Counted from the first letter of the stretch, positions 36,192-44,965 are shown. The stretch: 59,647 nucleotides of DNA from Vicinamibacterales bacterium (GCA_025456345.1 JALOKU010000034.1:1-59647); one strand, 5' to 3'. Notes: generated by a model not told the origin, from the sequence alone. Numbers and translations are program-made.

Positions 36192-37829
36192 TCAGCGCTT
36201 CAAGCCCCATTCATGGAGTTTCTTCGCGGCTGTGCCGAACTGGCCCAACTGGTAGACGGCTGCACCCGCCGGAGCGAATGTGAACGACTCGAATGGCTCA
36301 GCGAGCATCTTGTCGAGGTACTCACGGGGCCCAATGCCCGTGGTGACGTGCGGATCGAACTGCTCGCCGGACGCGTGCGGCACAAACGTCGACACGTAGT
36401 CAATCAGAAGCGGGTCGATGACCGGATCCTCCGGCGTCGTGGCGAAGGCGTCCGAGAGTCCGGTTGCCAGCGTGAATGGGGCCACGGCATCGATCAAGGC
36501 CTGTTGCAGTTCGAGCAATTCAGGCGTCGGCCTGGCGACAATGCCCGCAAGTCCAACGGGACCGCTAGGGATGTAGTAGTACTTGAAAGCTTCCAACCGC
36601 AGGCCGAGCACGTCTGTGCCGGCGAACACCTTCCCGGCGGCAGCATAGATCTTGTCGAGGTCCGCCGTGCGAACGAAACGCTGGAGGAGCGTGATGTGCG
36701 GGCGATGCGCCGCATCCAGCTCGAAACCCTTCGGGAACACCTTGAGCAGACGGGCGTTGTTGGCTTCGGAACGCTGGAGCATCGTGGCGTCCGGCTCCAG
36801 CAGGATGTTGATGGCGGTGACCGAGTTCGGCTCCACAGGGAAGACCTCCTTCCAATCGTCCTTCATGCTCACGACGGTCCACCCGGCGCCCTTCGCCTGC
36901 TCGTACAGCGCCGGCGTGAAGGCCCCGATCGCGGGCGGGGGCATGCCCAGCGCCGGGCCGTAGGCGTATTCGCGTGCCGCGTCATCGTGCAACACGAGCA
37001 GTCCGAATCGCGCGCCGCTGCCGCCCTGCGTGTATTCCAGCATCTGCTGATCGCCCTCGGAATTGCCGAATGCGGCAATGGGCCGGCGGCCGATATGCTG
37101 GTTGATGGCGACGGGCTTGCCGGCCTTGTCGTTGTTGAAGTTCAATTGCGGCAGGCGCAAGAGGACCGGGTGGCCGTCGCGCATCTCGAACCTGGTCTCG
37201 ATGCTGCTGCCGATGACCTGCTCCGGCGGGACGCCGTAAACGCGCTCCGCCCATGGACGCATGAACTCGATGCCGCCGCCTGAGACGATGAAGTTCTTGA
37301 ACCCGTTGGCGCGCAGGTACGCGAGCAGCTCGAGCATCGGCTGATAGGCCATGTCGGTGAAGAGCCTGCCGGTCTTCGGATGCTTCGCCGTGGCGATCCA
37401 CTCCTGCGCGATCCGCCCGAACTCCTCGGTGGTCATGCCCGTGTGGGTGGCCATGAGTATTTCGAGCAGCGCGTGTTCACCGCCGGCGAGCGTGGTCTTC
37501 ACATCCCCTTTGAGCAGCGAGGCGAACGGTTCCTGGGCCGTCCACTCGGGGTGCTGCGGCGCAAGGGCCTTCACGCGGGCGAGTGCGAAGTACACCTGCA
37601 CGGGTACCGGCTGCTCGCACCAGAGCGTCCCGTCGTTGTCGAAGGTGGCGATTCGTTCGGGGACAGGGACAAAGAACGGCGAGCCTTCCGTTGTCACCTC
37701 CTCGACGAAGCTGAGGATGCTCTGCTTTGCCGGCCCGTCGTTCCAGGATGGTAGAGGGTCGGCGGCCAAGGCCGATTCTGCGAGTGACCGCGGACCGGGT
37801 GGAACTTCGGCAGGCGAGCCCTTGATCAT
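36192..37829 (-). CDS. HAD phosphatase fused to a 2H phosphoesterase (2'-5' RNA ligase-like)
   Basis: The ATG at 37829 follows GGAGAC; a TTG 12 bases upstream is less likely. The 545-residue protein has two enzymes. Residues about 25-320 are a HAD hydrolase: nucleophile motif TFDNDGTLW (Asp64, Asp66), the second-motif serine in FIVSGGGIEF and the acidic motif in FGNSEGDQQML. Residues about 340-545 carry the two HxT motifs of the 2H superfamily, HIT at 378-380 (in RPHITLLQRF) and HVT at 494-496 (in FDPHVTTGI). Each domain has its full catalytic set. A HAD and a cyclic-phosphodiesterase domain in one chain suggests removal of phosphate and opening of a 2',3'-cyclic or similar phosphodiester on one metabolite or RNA end. 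Not a known pathway to me. Confidence 0.8.
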   Translation of the reverse strand: MIKGSPAEVPPGPRSLAESALAADPLPSWNDGPAKQSILSFVEEVTTEGSPFFVPVPERIATFDNDGTLWCEQPVPVQVYFALARVKALAPQHPEWTAQEPFASLLKGDVKTTLAGGEHALLEILMATHTGMTTEEFGRIAQEWIATAKHPKTGRLFTDMAYQPMLELLAYLRANGFKNFIVSGGGIEFMRPWAERVYGVPPEQVIGSSIETRFEMRDGHPVLLRLPQLNFNNDKAGKPVAINQHIGRRPIAAFGNSEGDQQMLEYTQGGSGARFGLLVLHDDAAREYAYGPALGMPPPAIGAFTPALYEQAKGAGWTVVSMKDDWKEVFPVEPNSVTAINILLEPDATMLQRSEANNARLLKVFPKGFELDAAHRPHITLLQRFVRTADLDKIYAAAGKVFAGTDVLGLRLEAFKYYYIPSGPVGLAGIVARPTPELLELQQALIDAVAPFTLATGLSDAFATTPEDPVIDPLLIDYVSTFVPHASGEQFDPHVTTGIGPREYLDKMLAEPFESFTFAPAGAAVYQLGQFGTAAKKLHEWGLKR

Positions 37830-37945
37830 GCCTGTCTCCAAATCACCGACTTAACTGGTTAACTCTTGAATATAGCGGTTCGCGAAAACGGCAGTCAAGT
37901 CACACCTTCGTCAGCGCGACCGGGCGCCGCGTCCGACCAGCCCAT

Positions 37946-37980
37946 AGCCCCGAGCCCCGAGTCCCGAGTCCCGAGCCCCT
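37946..37980. repeat. Heptamer tandem repeat AGYCCCK x5
   Basis: Five contiguous 7-mers, AGCCCCG, AGCCCCG, AGTCCCG, AGTCCCG and AGCCCCT, end exactly at the stop codon (37979-37981) of the glycyl radical enzyme gene. The unit equals that of the array at 20036-20056. Confidence 0.85.
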
Positions 37981-40339
37981 AGAACGCCGTGTGCTCCGTC
38001 CTCCGGATGATCTCGTCCTGGAGCGCTTCGGACAGGTCGCAGAAGTAATCGCTGTAGCCGGCCACGCGGACGATGAGGTCGCGGTGCGAGGCGGGGTCGG
38101 CCTTGGCCTGGCGAAGCAGCTCGGCCGTGACCACGTTGAACTGCATGTGGTGGCCGTCGAGCTTGAAGTACGCGCGCACGAGGCTGTGCAGGTTGTCGAT
38201 GCCGCCGTCGCCCTCGAGCAGCGCCGGCGTGAACTTCATGTTGAGCAGGGTGCCGCCGGTCTTGATGTGGTCCATCTTCGAGGCCGACTTCAGGACGGCC
38301 GTCGGCCCGTGGCGATCGGCGCCCTGCACGGGGCTGATGCCTTCCGAGACCGGCTGGCCCTCGCCGCGGCCGTCGGCCGACGCCAGGCACACCTCGCCGA
38401 AGTAGACGTGACAGGTGGTGGGCAGCATCTCGAGGCGGTAGGCGCCGCCCTTCGTGTTCGGGCGCCCGTCGATCGCCTCGAAGAGCATGCGGAACGTCCG
38501 CCTCATCAGGTCGTCGGCGTAGTCGTCGTCGTTGCCGTACTTGTGCGTCTTGTTGAGCAGGCGCTGGCGCAGCGGCTCCTGGCCGCTGAAGTCCGCGTCC
38601 AGCATCTCGATGAGGCGGGGGAGCGGCGCGTCGCCCCGCTCGTAGACCAGTTCCTTCAGCGCCGAGAGGCTGTCGGTGATGCTGCCGATGCCGACGGCCT
38701 GGATGAAGGTGTTGTTGTAGCGCGCGCCGCCGGCGTTGTAGTCCTTGCCCTTCGCGATGCAGTCATCGGTGATGACCGACAGGAACGTGTGCGGCATGCG
38801 CGTGGCGTAGAGGCGCTCGATGAGCTGGTTGCCGCGGATCTTGATGTCGAGGACGTGGCGGACCTGCGCCTCGAACGCGGCGAAGACGTCGTCGAAGGTG
38901 CCGAACGCGGCCGGGTCGCCCGTGCGGGCGCCGATGTACTTCCCGGTGCGCACGTCGAATCCGTCGTGCAGCGCGAGTTCCAGCATCTTCATCAGGTTGA
39001 AGTAGCCGGTGAGGATGTAGGCCTCCTTGCCGAACGCGCCCACCTCGACGCAGCCCGAGCAGCCGCCCTCGCGCGCGTCTTCGAGGGTCTTGCCCTGGCG
39101 GAGCTGCTCTTCGACGACCGCGTCGGCGTTGAAGAGCGACGGAAAGCCGTAGCCGTTGCGGATGACGCGCAGCGCGTGCTTGAGCACGGCGTCGGGCGTC
39201 TTGCGCGACACCTGCAGGTTGCTGCTCGGCTGCAGCAGGTGCATCTCATCGATGATGTCGAGCAGGAGGCGCGTGACCTCGTTCGAACCGTCGCGGCCGT
39301 CGCGCAGCAGGCCGGCGAGGTTGATGTTGGCGAAGTCGGTGTAGGTCCCGCTCTCGGCTGCCGTGACGCCCACCTTGGGCGGCGCCGTGTGGTTGTTGAA
39401 CTTGATGAAAAAGCACTCGAGCAGCTCGCGCGCCGACTCGCGCGTGAGCGTGCCGGCGGCGAGGCCCGCCTCGTAGAACGGCCCGAGGTGCTGGTCGAGA
39501 TGGCCGGGACTGAAGGCGTCCCAGCCGTTGAGTTCGGTGATGACGGCGAGGTGGCAGAACCAGTAGTACTGCAGCGCCTCGTGGAAGTCGCGCGGCGCGC
39601 GGGCCGGGACCCGGCGGCAGGCGTCCGCCACCTTCAGCAGTTCCTTCCGGCGCGCGCCGTCCTGCGTTCGCGAGGCTTCCACCTCGGCGAGTTCGGCGTG
39701 GCGCTCCGCGAACCGGATCACCGCGTCGCAGGCGATCGACATCGCCCGCAGCTGTTCGCGCTTGTCGAGGGCCTCCGGGTCGCGCTCGAAATCGAGGGCG
39801 GCCTCCGCCTTCGCGATGTCGGCTTTGAAGTCGAGCATCCCTTTGCGGTAGAGCTTGCCGTCGGCGACGGTGTGCCCCGGCGCGCGCTGCTCCATGAACT
39901 CGGTGAAGCACCCGGCCGCGTACGCGTCGAGCCACTCCTGCGGCAGCTCGCCGAACATCTGGTCGCGCAGCGAGCGGCCGCGCCAGAACGGGATGATCTC
40001 GCGCTCGTACTCGGCAATGACGGCCGGATTCACCTTGTATTGGGTCTTCGGGCGCGAGTCGAGGATGCGCAAGTCCTCCGCGCTGTGGCACGTGAGCTCG
40101 GGATACGTCGGGACCGCCTTCGGCGCCGGGCCGCGCTCGCCGACGATGAGCTCGGCGTCGCCCATCCAGAGGGTCTTGGAATCGCAGATCGCGTAGAAGT
40201 TCATCGCGCGCAGCACCGGGGTGCTGTGGCGGCCCATCTGGGCTTTGTAGAACGCGGTGGTGATGGCCGCGCGCTCGCCGCTGATCGAGGGGATCGCGTC
40301 GAGGCTGGCGAGGCGCAGGCGTTCGGTGCGGGCGGTCAT
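37979..40339 (-). CDS. hypD: Glycyl radical dehydratase, trans-4-hydroxy-L-proline dehydratase-like
   Basis: The start at 40339 overlaps the activase stop by ATGA and gives 786 residues, the family's normal length. The active-site loop is GGCSGCVEVGAFGKEAY with thiyl-radical Cys430 and general-base Glu432, and the glycyl radical loop near the end is VRVAGYSDYF with Gly761. Long stretches (DAFSPGHLDQHL, KFNNHTAPPKVG, GGARYNNTFIQ, SKMDHIKTGGTLLN, YFKLDGHHMQFNV) follow the HypD type, which dehydrates trans-4-hydroxyproline to pyrroline-5-carboxylate; other glycyl radical dehydratases use GCVEP-type loops. The extra Cys427 replaces a residue usually Thr there. The enzyme is oxygen-sensitive, so the host should meet anoxic conditions. 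Confidence 0.82.
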   Translation of the reverse strand: MTARTERLRLASLDAIPSISGERAAITTAFYKAQMGRHSTPVLRAMNFYAICDSKTLWMGDAELIVGERGPAPKAVPTYPELTCHSAEDLRILDSRPKTQYKVNPAVIAEYEREIIPFWRGRSLRDQMFGELPQEWLDAYAAGCFTEFMEQRAPGHTVADGKLYRKGMLDFKADIAKAEAALDFERDPEALDKREQLRAMSIACDAVIRFAERHAELAEVEASRTQDGARRKELLKVADACRRVPARAPRDFHEALQYYWFCHLAVITELNGWDAFSPGHLDQHLGPFYEAGLAAGTLTRESARELLECFFIKFNNHTAPPKVGVTAAESGTYTDFANINLAGLLRDGRDGSNEVTRLLLDIIDEMHLLQPSSNLQVSRKTPDAVLKHALRVIRNGYGFPSLFNADAVVEEQLRQGKTLEDAREGGCSGCVEVGAFGKEAYILTGYFNLMKMLELALHDGFDVRTGKYIGARTGDPAAFGTFDDVFAAFEAQVRHVLDIKIRGNQLIERLYATRMPHTFLSVITDDCIAKGKDYNAGGARYNNTFIQAVGIGSITDSLSALKELVYERGDAPLPRLIEMLDADFSGQEPLRQRLLNKTHKYGNDDDYADDLMRRTFRMLFEAIDGRPNTKGGAYRLEMLPTTCHVYFGEVCLASADGRGEGQPVSEGISPVQGADRHGPTAVLKSASKMDHIKTGGTLLNMKFTPALLEGDGGIDNLHSLVRAYFKLDGHHMQFNVVTAELLRQAKADPASHRDLIVRVAGYSDYFCDLSEALQDEIIRRTEHTAF

Positions 40340-41211
40340 GCGTGTCCTCCGATGGTCGTGAGCAGGCCCCGGTCGCGGAACGTCGCGGCCAGGGTGTCGA
40401 GCCGGCCCTGCTCCGGCGGAGTCGTGCCGTGCAGGGCATAGTCCAGACCCAGCCGGGCGAACTTCGCTTCGCCGGTCGGGTGATAGGGCAGCAGGTCGAC
40501 CTGGCGGATCCCGGGCACCGAGCGCACGAAATCCGCGGCCGCCTCGATGTTTGCGTCGTCGTCGTTCACGCCGGGAATGACCGGGATGCGAATCCAGATG
40601 GCCGGATGCACGCCGGCCAGCGCCCTCAGGTTGTCGAGGATGACGTCGTTCGATACGCCCGTGGCGGCCTTGTGCCGGGCCGGGTCCATCAGCTTCAGGT
40701 CGTAGAGCACCAGGCTGGCGTGCTCGGCCGCGCCGCGCAGGTCGGGCCAGCGCCCGAAGCCGCAGGTGTCGAGGGCCGTGTGCACGCCTTCCGCGCGAAG
40801 CCGCCGCAGCACCTCGGTCACGAACGCGGCCTGCACGAGCGGCTCGCCGCCGGAGATGGTGACGCCGCCGCCGGATTCGTCGAAGAAGATCCGGTCGCGC
40901 AGCACCGACGTCACGAGCGCGAGAGGCTCGATGCGCTCGCCCACGCCCTGCAGCGCCCCCGTGGGACAGGCCTCCACGTCGTCCTCGTTGCGATCGATGA
41001 CGACGGGGCTGTCGAGTTCGTCCTCGGTGCAGCGCCCGCAGCTCATGCAGAGGTGGCGCAGGCGGACCAGTTCGGGTGAAGCCGACTGGCTCTCCGGGTT
41101 GTGGCACCACGCGCAGCAGAGGGGGCAGCCCTTCATGAAGACCGTGGTGCGGACGCCCGGGCCGTCGTGAGTCGAGAACCGCTGCACGTTGAAGACGAGG
41201 CCGGTCAGCAT
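40336..41211 (-). CDS. hypE: Glycyl radical enzyme activase (radical SAM)
   Basis: The 291-residue protein has the radical SAM cluster motif CxxxCxxC in KGCPLCCAWCHNPES, the opening VFNVQRFSTHDGPGVRTTVF, and a SAM-binding GGEP in VTISGGEPL. Between them is a ferredoxin-like insert with four cysteines (LCMSCGRC and EACPTGAL), enough for one auxiliary 4Fe-4S cluster rather than the two found in many activases. It installs the glycyl radical on the dehydratase encoded just downstream, overlapping by 4 bases, and overlaps the gntR stop by 7 bases upstream. Confidence 0.9.
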   Translation of the reverse strand: MLTGLVFNVQRFSTHDGPGVRTTVFMKGCPLCCAWCHNPESQSASPELVRLRHLCMSCGRCTEDELDSPVVIDRNEDDVEACPTGALQGVGERIEPLALVTSVLRDRIFFDESGGGVTISGGEPLVQAAFVTEVLRRLRAEGVHTALDTCGFGRWPDLRGAAEHASLVLYDLKLMDPARHKAATGVSNDVILDNLRALAGVHPAIWIRIPVIPGVNDDDANIEAAADFVRSVPGIRQVDLLPYHPTGEAKFARLGLDYALHGTTPPEQGRLDTLAATFRDRGLLTTIGGHA

Positions 41212-41945
41212 CGGGTCTCCTGGGGCCGGCCGGCGAAGTAGTACGCGTGGATGAAGCGCTCCTGGACCGCGAAGGACCAGTGGACGTTCTGTAGATGCGC
41301 GGCGGCGTCGTCTATCGCGCCGCGCTCGAGGAGACCGAGGAACGTCTCGTGCTCGACGACGGAATGCTGCTCCCAGGCCTGCACCATCGATTCGCGGCGG
41401 GGCCAGTCGTAGAGACGCTGCTTGAGCAGGTGGACCTGCGAGACCAGGCGCGTATTGTCGCAGCGGCCGAGGTAGACGTCATGGAAGTCGAGGTTCGCGT
41501 CGTAGTAGCGGTCGAAATCGCGGGCGGCGACCGCCTCGGCCATCGCCGCGTCGAGCTCGCGCATGCGGGCGAAGTCGCAGCGGCCGAGCGAGGGGCCGAC
41601 GCTCCTGAGCGCGGCGGCTTCGAGGGCGCCGATGATCTCGTAGAAGTGGCGGATGTCGTCGAGGGTCAGCGCGTTGAGGCGGAACCCGCGGCGCGGCAGC
41701 ACCGTGACGAAGCCCTGGGACTCGAGGTGCAGCAGGGCTTCTCTGAGGGGCGTCCGGCTGACGCCCAGGCGGGAGGCCAGTTCGTTCAGATCGAGGAACG
41801 CGCCGGGCTGGAGGCCGCCGCGGGCCATTTCGTCGCGCAGGAAGTCGTAGACCTGCTCCCGGAGGGAACGGGCCTGCAGGGCAGTGGCTCCTGGCCGGGA
41901 TTCTCCGGCCGCGCCGGTTCGCCGATGGGTGGCCATCTCAGCCAT
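41205..41945 (-). CDS. GntR-family (FCD) regulator of the dehydratase operon
   Basis: The 246-residue protein has a winged helix-turn-helix at about residues 27-90 (REQVYDFLRDEMARGGLQPG, LNELASRLGVSRTPLREAL) and a helical FCD ligand-binding domain (residues about 95-235) with metal-ligand type Asp and His residues (DANLDFHDVY). FCD regulators usually bind small organic acids or amino acids. It is the first gene of the gntR-hypE-hypD operon, so it probably represses its own operon until the substrate, perhaps hydroxyproline, is present. The start at 41945 may be 9 bases further down. Confidence 0.9.
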   Translation of the reverse strand: MAEMATHRRTGAAGESRPGATALQARSLREQVYDFLRDEMARGGLQPGAFLDLNELASRLGVSRTPLREALLHLESQGFVTVLPRRGFRLNALTLDDIRHFYEIIGALEAAALRSVGPSLGRCDFARMRELDAAMAEAVAARDFDRYYDANLDFHDVYLGRCDNTRLVSQVHLLKQRLYDWPRRESMVQAWEQHSVVEHETFLGLLERGAIDDAAAHLQNVHWSFAVQERFIHAYYFAGRPQETRC

Positions 41946-41965
41946 CAGATATCTAATATATCAGA
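41945..41965. promoter_or_regulatory. Candidate GntR operator
   Basis: An imperfect 21-bp palindrome, with halves TCAGATATCT and ATATATCAGA around a central A, overlaps the gntR start region. It is by far the most AT-rich stretch nearby and has the length and symmetry of a FadR/VanR-type operator. Confidence 0.5.
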
Positions 41966-41978
41966 ACCAGGAGCAAGC

Positions 41979-42002
41979 GGGGTCAGACCCGGGTCTGACC
42001 CC
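41979..42002. repeat. 24-bp perfect palindrome, copy 1
   Basis: GGGGTCAGACCC is followed immediately by its reverse complement. The identical 24 bases, plus a following A, recur at 44233-44256 on the other side of the M3 peptidase gene. Confidence 0.9.
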
Positions 42003-42052
42003 ACGGACACGCGGCAGTCTCGTGCTATGTTGCGTGCGAAGGAGTGTTCCTG

Positions 42053-44209
42053 ATGTTCCGCCATCCTCTTCATGGTCTCGCCGGCGCGGTCGTGTTCGGC
42101 GCCGTCCTCACTTCCACCTGGTCAACGGCCCTCATGTCCCAACAAGCCCAGCCGCGCTCCTCAGTCCGTGCGAATCCACTCCTCACGAAGAGTCCGTTGC
42201 CGTTCGAAGCCCCGCCGTTCGACAGGATCCAGGACGGGGATTTCGCGCCGGCCTTCGAGGCCGGCATGACGCGCCAGCTGGAGGAGATCGCGGCGATTGC
42301 CGAGAACCCCGCGGCGCCGACGTTCGAGAACACGCTGGTCGCCCTCGAGAAGAGCGGCCAGCTGCTGAGGCGCGTCGGCCTCGTGTTCAACGGCCTCGCG
42401 TCGGCGAATACGAACCCGGCGCTGCAGAAGATCCAGCAGGCGGTCGCGCCGAAACTCGCGGCCCAGGAGGATGCGATCTTCCTGAATCCGAAGCTGTTCA
42501 AACGTGTCGAGGCGATCTACGCCGGGCGGGGCGAGCTGCGGCTCGACGCCGAGTCCTCTCGGCTGGTGGAGTACTACTACCGGCGTTTCGTGAGGGCAGG
42601 CGCCAGGCTGTCGGATCCGGACAAAATCAAGCTCCGCGCCCTGAACGAACAGGACGCCTCGTTGAGCGCCAGGTACATCAGCCTGTTGCTGGCTGCCGCG
42701 AAGAACGCCGCGCTGGTGGTGGACAGCGCCGCTGAACTGGCCGGTCTTTCGAACGACGAACTCGAGGCGGCGGCGCTGGCCGCGAAGTCCAGAGAGCTCG
42801 GCGGCAAGTGGCTGATCCCTCTGGTGAACACCACGCAGCAGCCGATCCTGCCGTCGCTCGAGAACCGCGCGACGCGCGAGGGGCTCTTTCGCGCGTCGTG
42901 GACACGCACCGAGCGGGGCGACGCCAACGATACCAGGCAGATCATCGCGACGCTGGCCGAGCTGAGGGCCCGCAAGGCCGCGCTGCTCGGCTACCCGAAC
43001 TACGCGGCGTGGGTGCTCGAGGACCAGATGGCCAAGACCCCGGCGGCGGTCGGCCAGTTCCTCGAACGGCTCATCCCGCCTGCCACGGCCAGGGCGCGCG
43101 ACGAGGCGCGTGACATCCAGGCCCTTATCGATCAGCAGCGTGGCGGGTTCGCCCTGGAGCCGTGGGACTGGGATTTCTACGCCGAACAGGTGCGCAAAGC
43201 CCGGTACGACCTCGACGGCGCGGCGCTGATGCCGTACTTCGAGCTGGACCGGGTGCTCCGCGACGGCGTGTTCTACGCGGCGCACGGTCTCTACGGCCTG
43301 ACGTTCAAGGAGCGCCACGACATTCCCGTCTACCACAAGGACGTGCGCGTCTTCGAGGTCTTCGACCGGGACGGGACGTCGATGGCGCTGTTCTACGGCG
43401 ACTTTTTCGCCCGCGACAACAAGAACGGCGGGGCCTGGATGGACAATTTCGTCATCCAGTCGACGCTGCTCGGTTCGAGGCCCGTCATCTACAACGTCAC
43501 CAACTTCGCGACGCCGGCGCCCGGGCAGCCGGCGCTCATCAGCCTCGACGATGTGATGACGATGTTCCACGAGTTCGGCCACGCCTTGCACGGGCTGTTC
43601 GCCGACCAGCGATACCCGAGCCTGTCGGGCACGAACGTCGCGCGCGACTTCGTCGAACTGCCGTCCCAGATCAACGAGCACTGGGCGCTCGAACCGGCGG
43701 TGCTCGCGCACTACGCGGTGCACCACAAGACCGGCGCGCCGATGCCGCAGGCCCTCGCGGACAGGATCAGGAAAGCCGCGACGTTCAACCAGGGCTACAG
43801 CCTGACGGAGATCCTCGCCGCCGCCGAACTCGACATGCGGTGGCACTCGCTGGCGCCGGGATTGCCCGAACAGGCGGCCAACGCCTTCGAGGCGGCGGCC
43901 CTCGCGTCGAGCAAACTCGGCCTGCCTCAGGTCCCCCCCCGGTACCGCTCCAGTTACTTCCTCCACATCTGGGCGAACAATTACGCGGCCGGCTATTACG
44001 CCTATCTGTGGGCCGAGATGCTCGACAACGACGCCTTTGCGTGGTTCACGGAGCACGGCGGGCTCACGAGGGCCAACGGCGACCGGTTCCGCCAGATGAT
44101 CCTGTCGCGCGGCAACGCCGGCGACTACGCGACCCTGTACCGGGATTTCCGGGGCCAGGACCCGAGCATTGAGCCGATGCTCAACCGCCGGGGCATCGGG
44201 CGGCAGTAG
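42053..44209 (+). CDS. dcp: M3-family zinc oligopeptidase (Dcp-like), exported
   Basis: The ATG at 42053 has GAAGGAG eight bases before it; a GTG 9 bases upstream is less likely. The 718-residue protein has a signal-like N-terminus (GLAGAVVFGAVLTS) and the M3 fold over its whole length. The zinc site is MFHEFGHALH (His506, Glu507, His510) with a third ligand Glu in DFVELPSQINEHW. The C-terminal YFLHIWANNYAAGYYAYLW block is typical of peptidyl-dipeptidase Dcp. It would degrade peptides in the periplasm, releasing dipeptides. Confidence 0.92.
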   Translation: MFRHPLHGLAGAVVFGAVLTSTWSTALMSQQAQPRSSVRANPLLTKSPLPFEAPPFDRIQDGDFAPAFEAGMTRQLEEIAAIAENPAAPTFENTLVALEKSGQLLRRVGLVFNGLASANTNPALQKIQQAVAPKLAAQEDAIFLNPKLFKRVEAIYAGRGELRLDAESSRLVEYYYRRFVRAGARLSDPDKIKLRALNEQDASLSARYISLLLAAAKNAALVVDSAAELAGLSNDELEAAALAAKSRELGGKWLIPLVNTTQQPILPSLENRATREGLFRASWTRTERGDANDTRQIIATLAELRARKAALLGYPNYAAWVLEDQMAKTPAAVGQFLERLIPPATARARDEARDIQALIDQQRGGFALEPWDWDFYAEQVRKARYDLDGAALMPYFELDRVLRDGVFYAAHGLYGLTFKERHDIPVYHKDVRVFEVFDRDGTSMALFYGDFFARDNKNGGAWMDNFVIQSTLLGSRPVIYNVTNFATPAPGQPALISLDDVMTMFHEFGHALHGLFADQRYPSLSGTNVARDFVELPSQINEHWALEPAVLAHYAVHHKTGAPMPQALADRIRKAATFNQGYSLTEILAAAELDMRWHSLAPGLPEQAANAFEAAALASSKLGLPQVPPRYRSSYFLHIWANNYAAGYYAYLWAEMLDNDAFAWFTEHGGLTRANGDRFRQMILSRGNAGDYATLYRDFRGQDPSIEPMLNRRGIGRQ

Positions 44210-44232
44210 GCTGACAAGTCCGACAGACGCGT

Positions 44233-44256
44233 GGGGTCAGACCCGGGTCTGACCCC
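44233..44256. repeat. 24-bp perfect palindrome, copy 2
   Basis: Identical to 41979-42002. It lies between the M3 peptidase stop and the opposing STN-gene stop, so as RNA it would form a stable hairpin able to end transcription from either side. Confidence 0.9.
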
Positions 44257-44269
44257 ATCTGGAGGACGG

Positions 44270-44965
44270 CTACCGCTTCGTCACCGTCTTCTTGGCCTTC
44301 TTCGGGCCGACCATGATGGCGATGCCGCCGGACTTGGAGCCCCCCGCAGCGGGACCAACCGTGAGCTGCCACGACGCGCTCGCGCGGTCTTCTGCTTCGC
44401 CGATGGCCTCGAGCGCCGACGCCAGCGTGAGGCCGCTGAGATCCATCGTCAGCGTCTTCACGTCGGGGTCCTTGCAGACGAGCTTGACGGGCAATCCCAC
44501 GGATTCGGTCAAGCGCCTGCTGACCTCCCCGAGCGGCGCGTTGTCGAACGTCATGTGGCTCGGCAACTTACGCTTGAAGGCCTCCAGGATTGCCTGCCCC
44601 TCCGGCGTCGTTGCCGTGCCCTCGACGCGTACCCTGTACTGCGTTTCGGCGGCTGAGTCCCTCACGGGTTTGACGACGAGGATGCCGTCGGTGAGCGTCC
44701 ACCGGCAGCCGACGCTCTCGCACATGGCATTGAGTGCCGTCCTCGCGGTGACGTTCCGAACCGCGATGTTGACCGGGTCCGTCACGGAGGGACTCACCGT
44801 CACGCCGACGTCGATCGCCGCGGCGACCGCCCTGAACGCAGCGAGTGGCTCCACGCCGTTCAGGTCGAGCGTGACCTTCCTGGCGGTGGCGTCCTGTGCG
44901 AGCGCTGGCGCCGAGAGGGTGACGACGAGCACCGAGAGCACGACCGCGCACGACGTACGATTCAT
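44270..44965 (-). CDS. Secreted protein with two STN-like (secretin/TonB N-terminal) domains
   Basis: The 231-residue protein has a signal peptide (to APALAQD) and two similar STN-type domains. The first (about residues 30-97) reads VEPLAAFRAVAAAIDVGVTV and ends ILVVKP; the second (about 118-195) has APLGEVSRRLTESVGLPVKL and LTLASALEAIGEAE. STN domains usually sit at the front of secretins and FecA-type TonB receptors, but no barrel follows. The C-terminus is Lys-rich (GPKKAKKTVTKR). It overlaps a small upstream gene by ATGA. It may act as a periplasmic sensor or scaffold. Confidence 0.65.
   Translation of the reverse strand: MNRTSCAVVLSVLVVTLSAPALAQDATARKVTLDLNGVEPLAAFRAVAAAIDVGVTVSPSVTDPVNIAVRNVTARTALNAMCESVGCRWTLTDGILVVKPVRDSAAETQYRVRVEGTATTPEGQAILEAFKRKLPSHMTFDNAPLGEVSRRLTESVGLPVKLVCKDPDVKTLTMDLSGLTLASALEAIGEAEDRASASWQLTVGPAAGGSKSGGIAIMVGPKKAKKTVTKR

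Noticed and set aside
37946..37980. Repeat array considered as a CRISPR
   Set aside because: The units are 7 bases in direct contact with no spacers and no cas genes are near.
37991..40441. An 816-codon plus-strand frame across the glycyl radical enzyme
   Set aside because: Antisense shadow; low-complexity Val/Leu/Asp/Arg composition and no family likeness, while the minus strand encodes a full enzyme.
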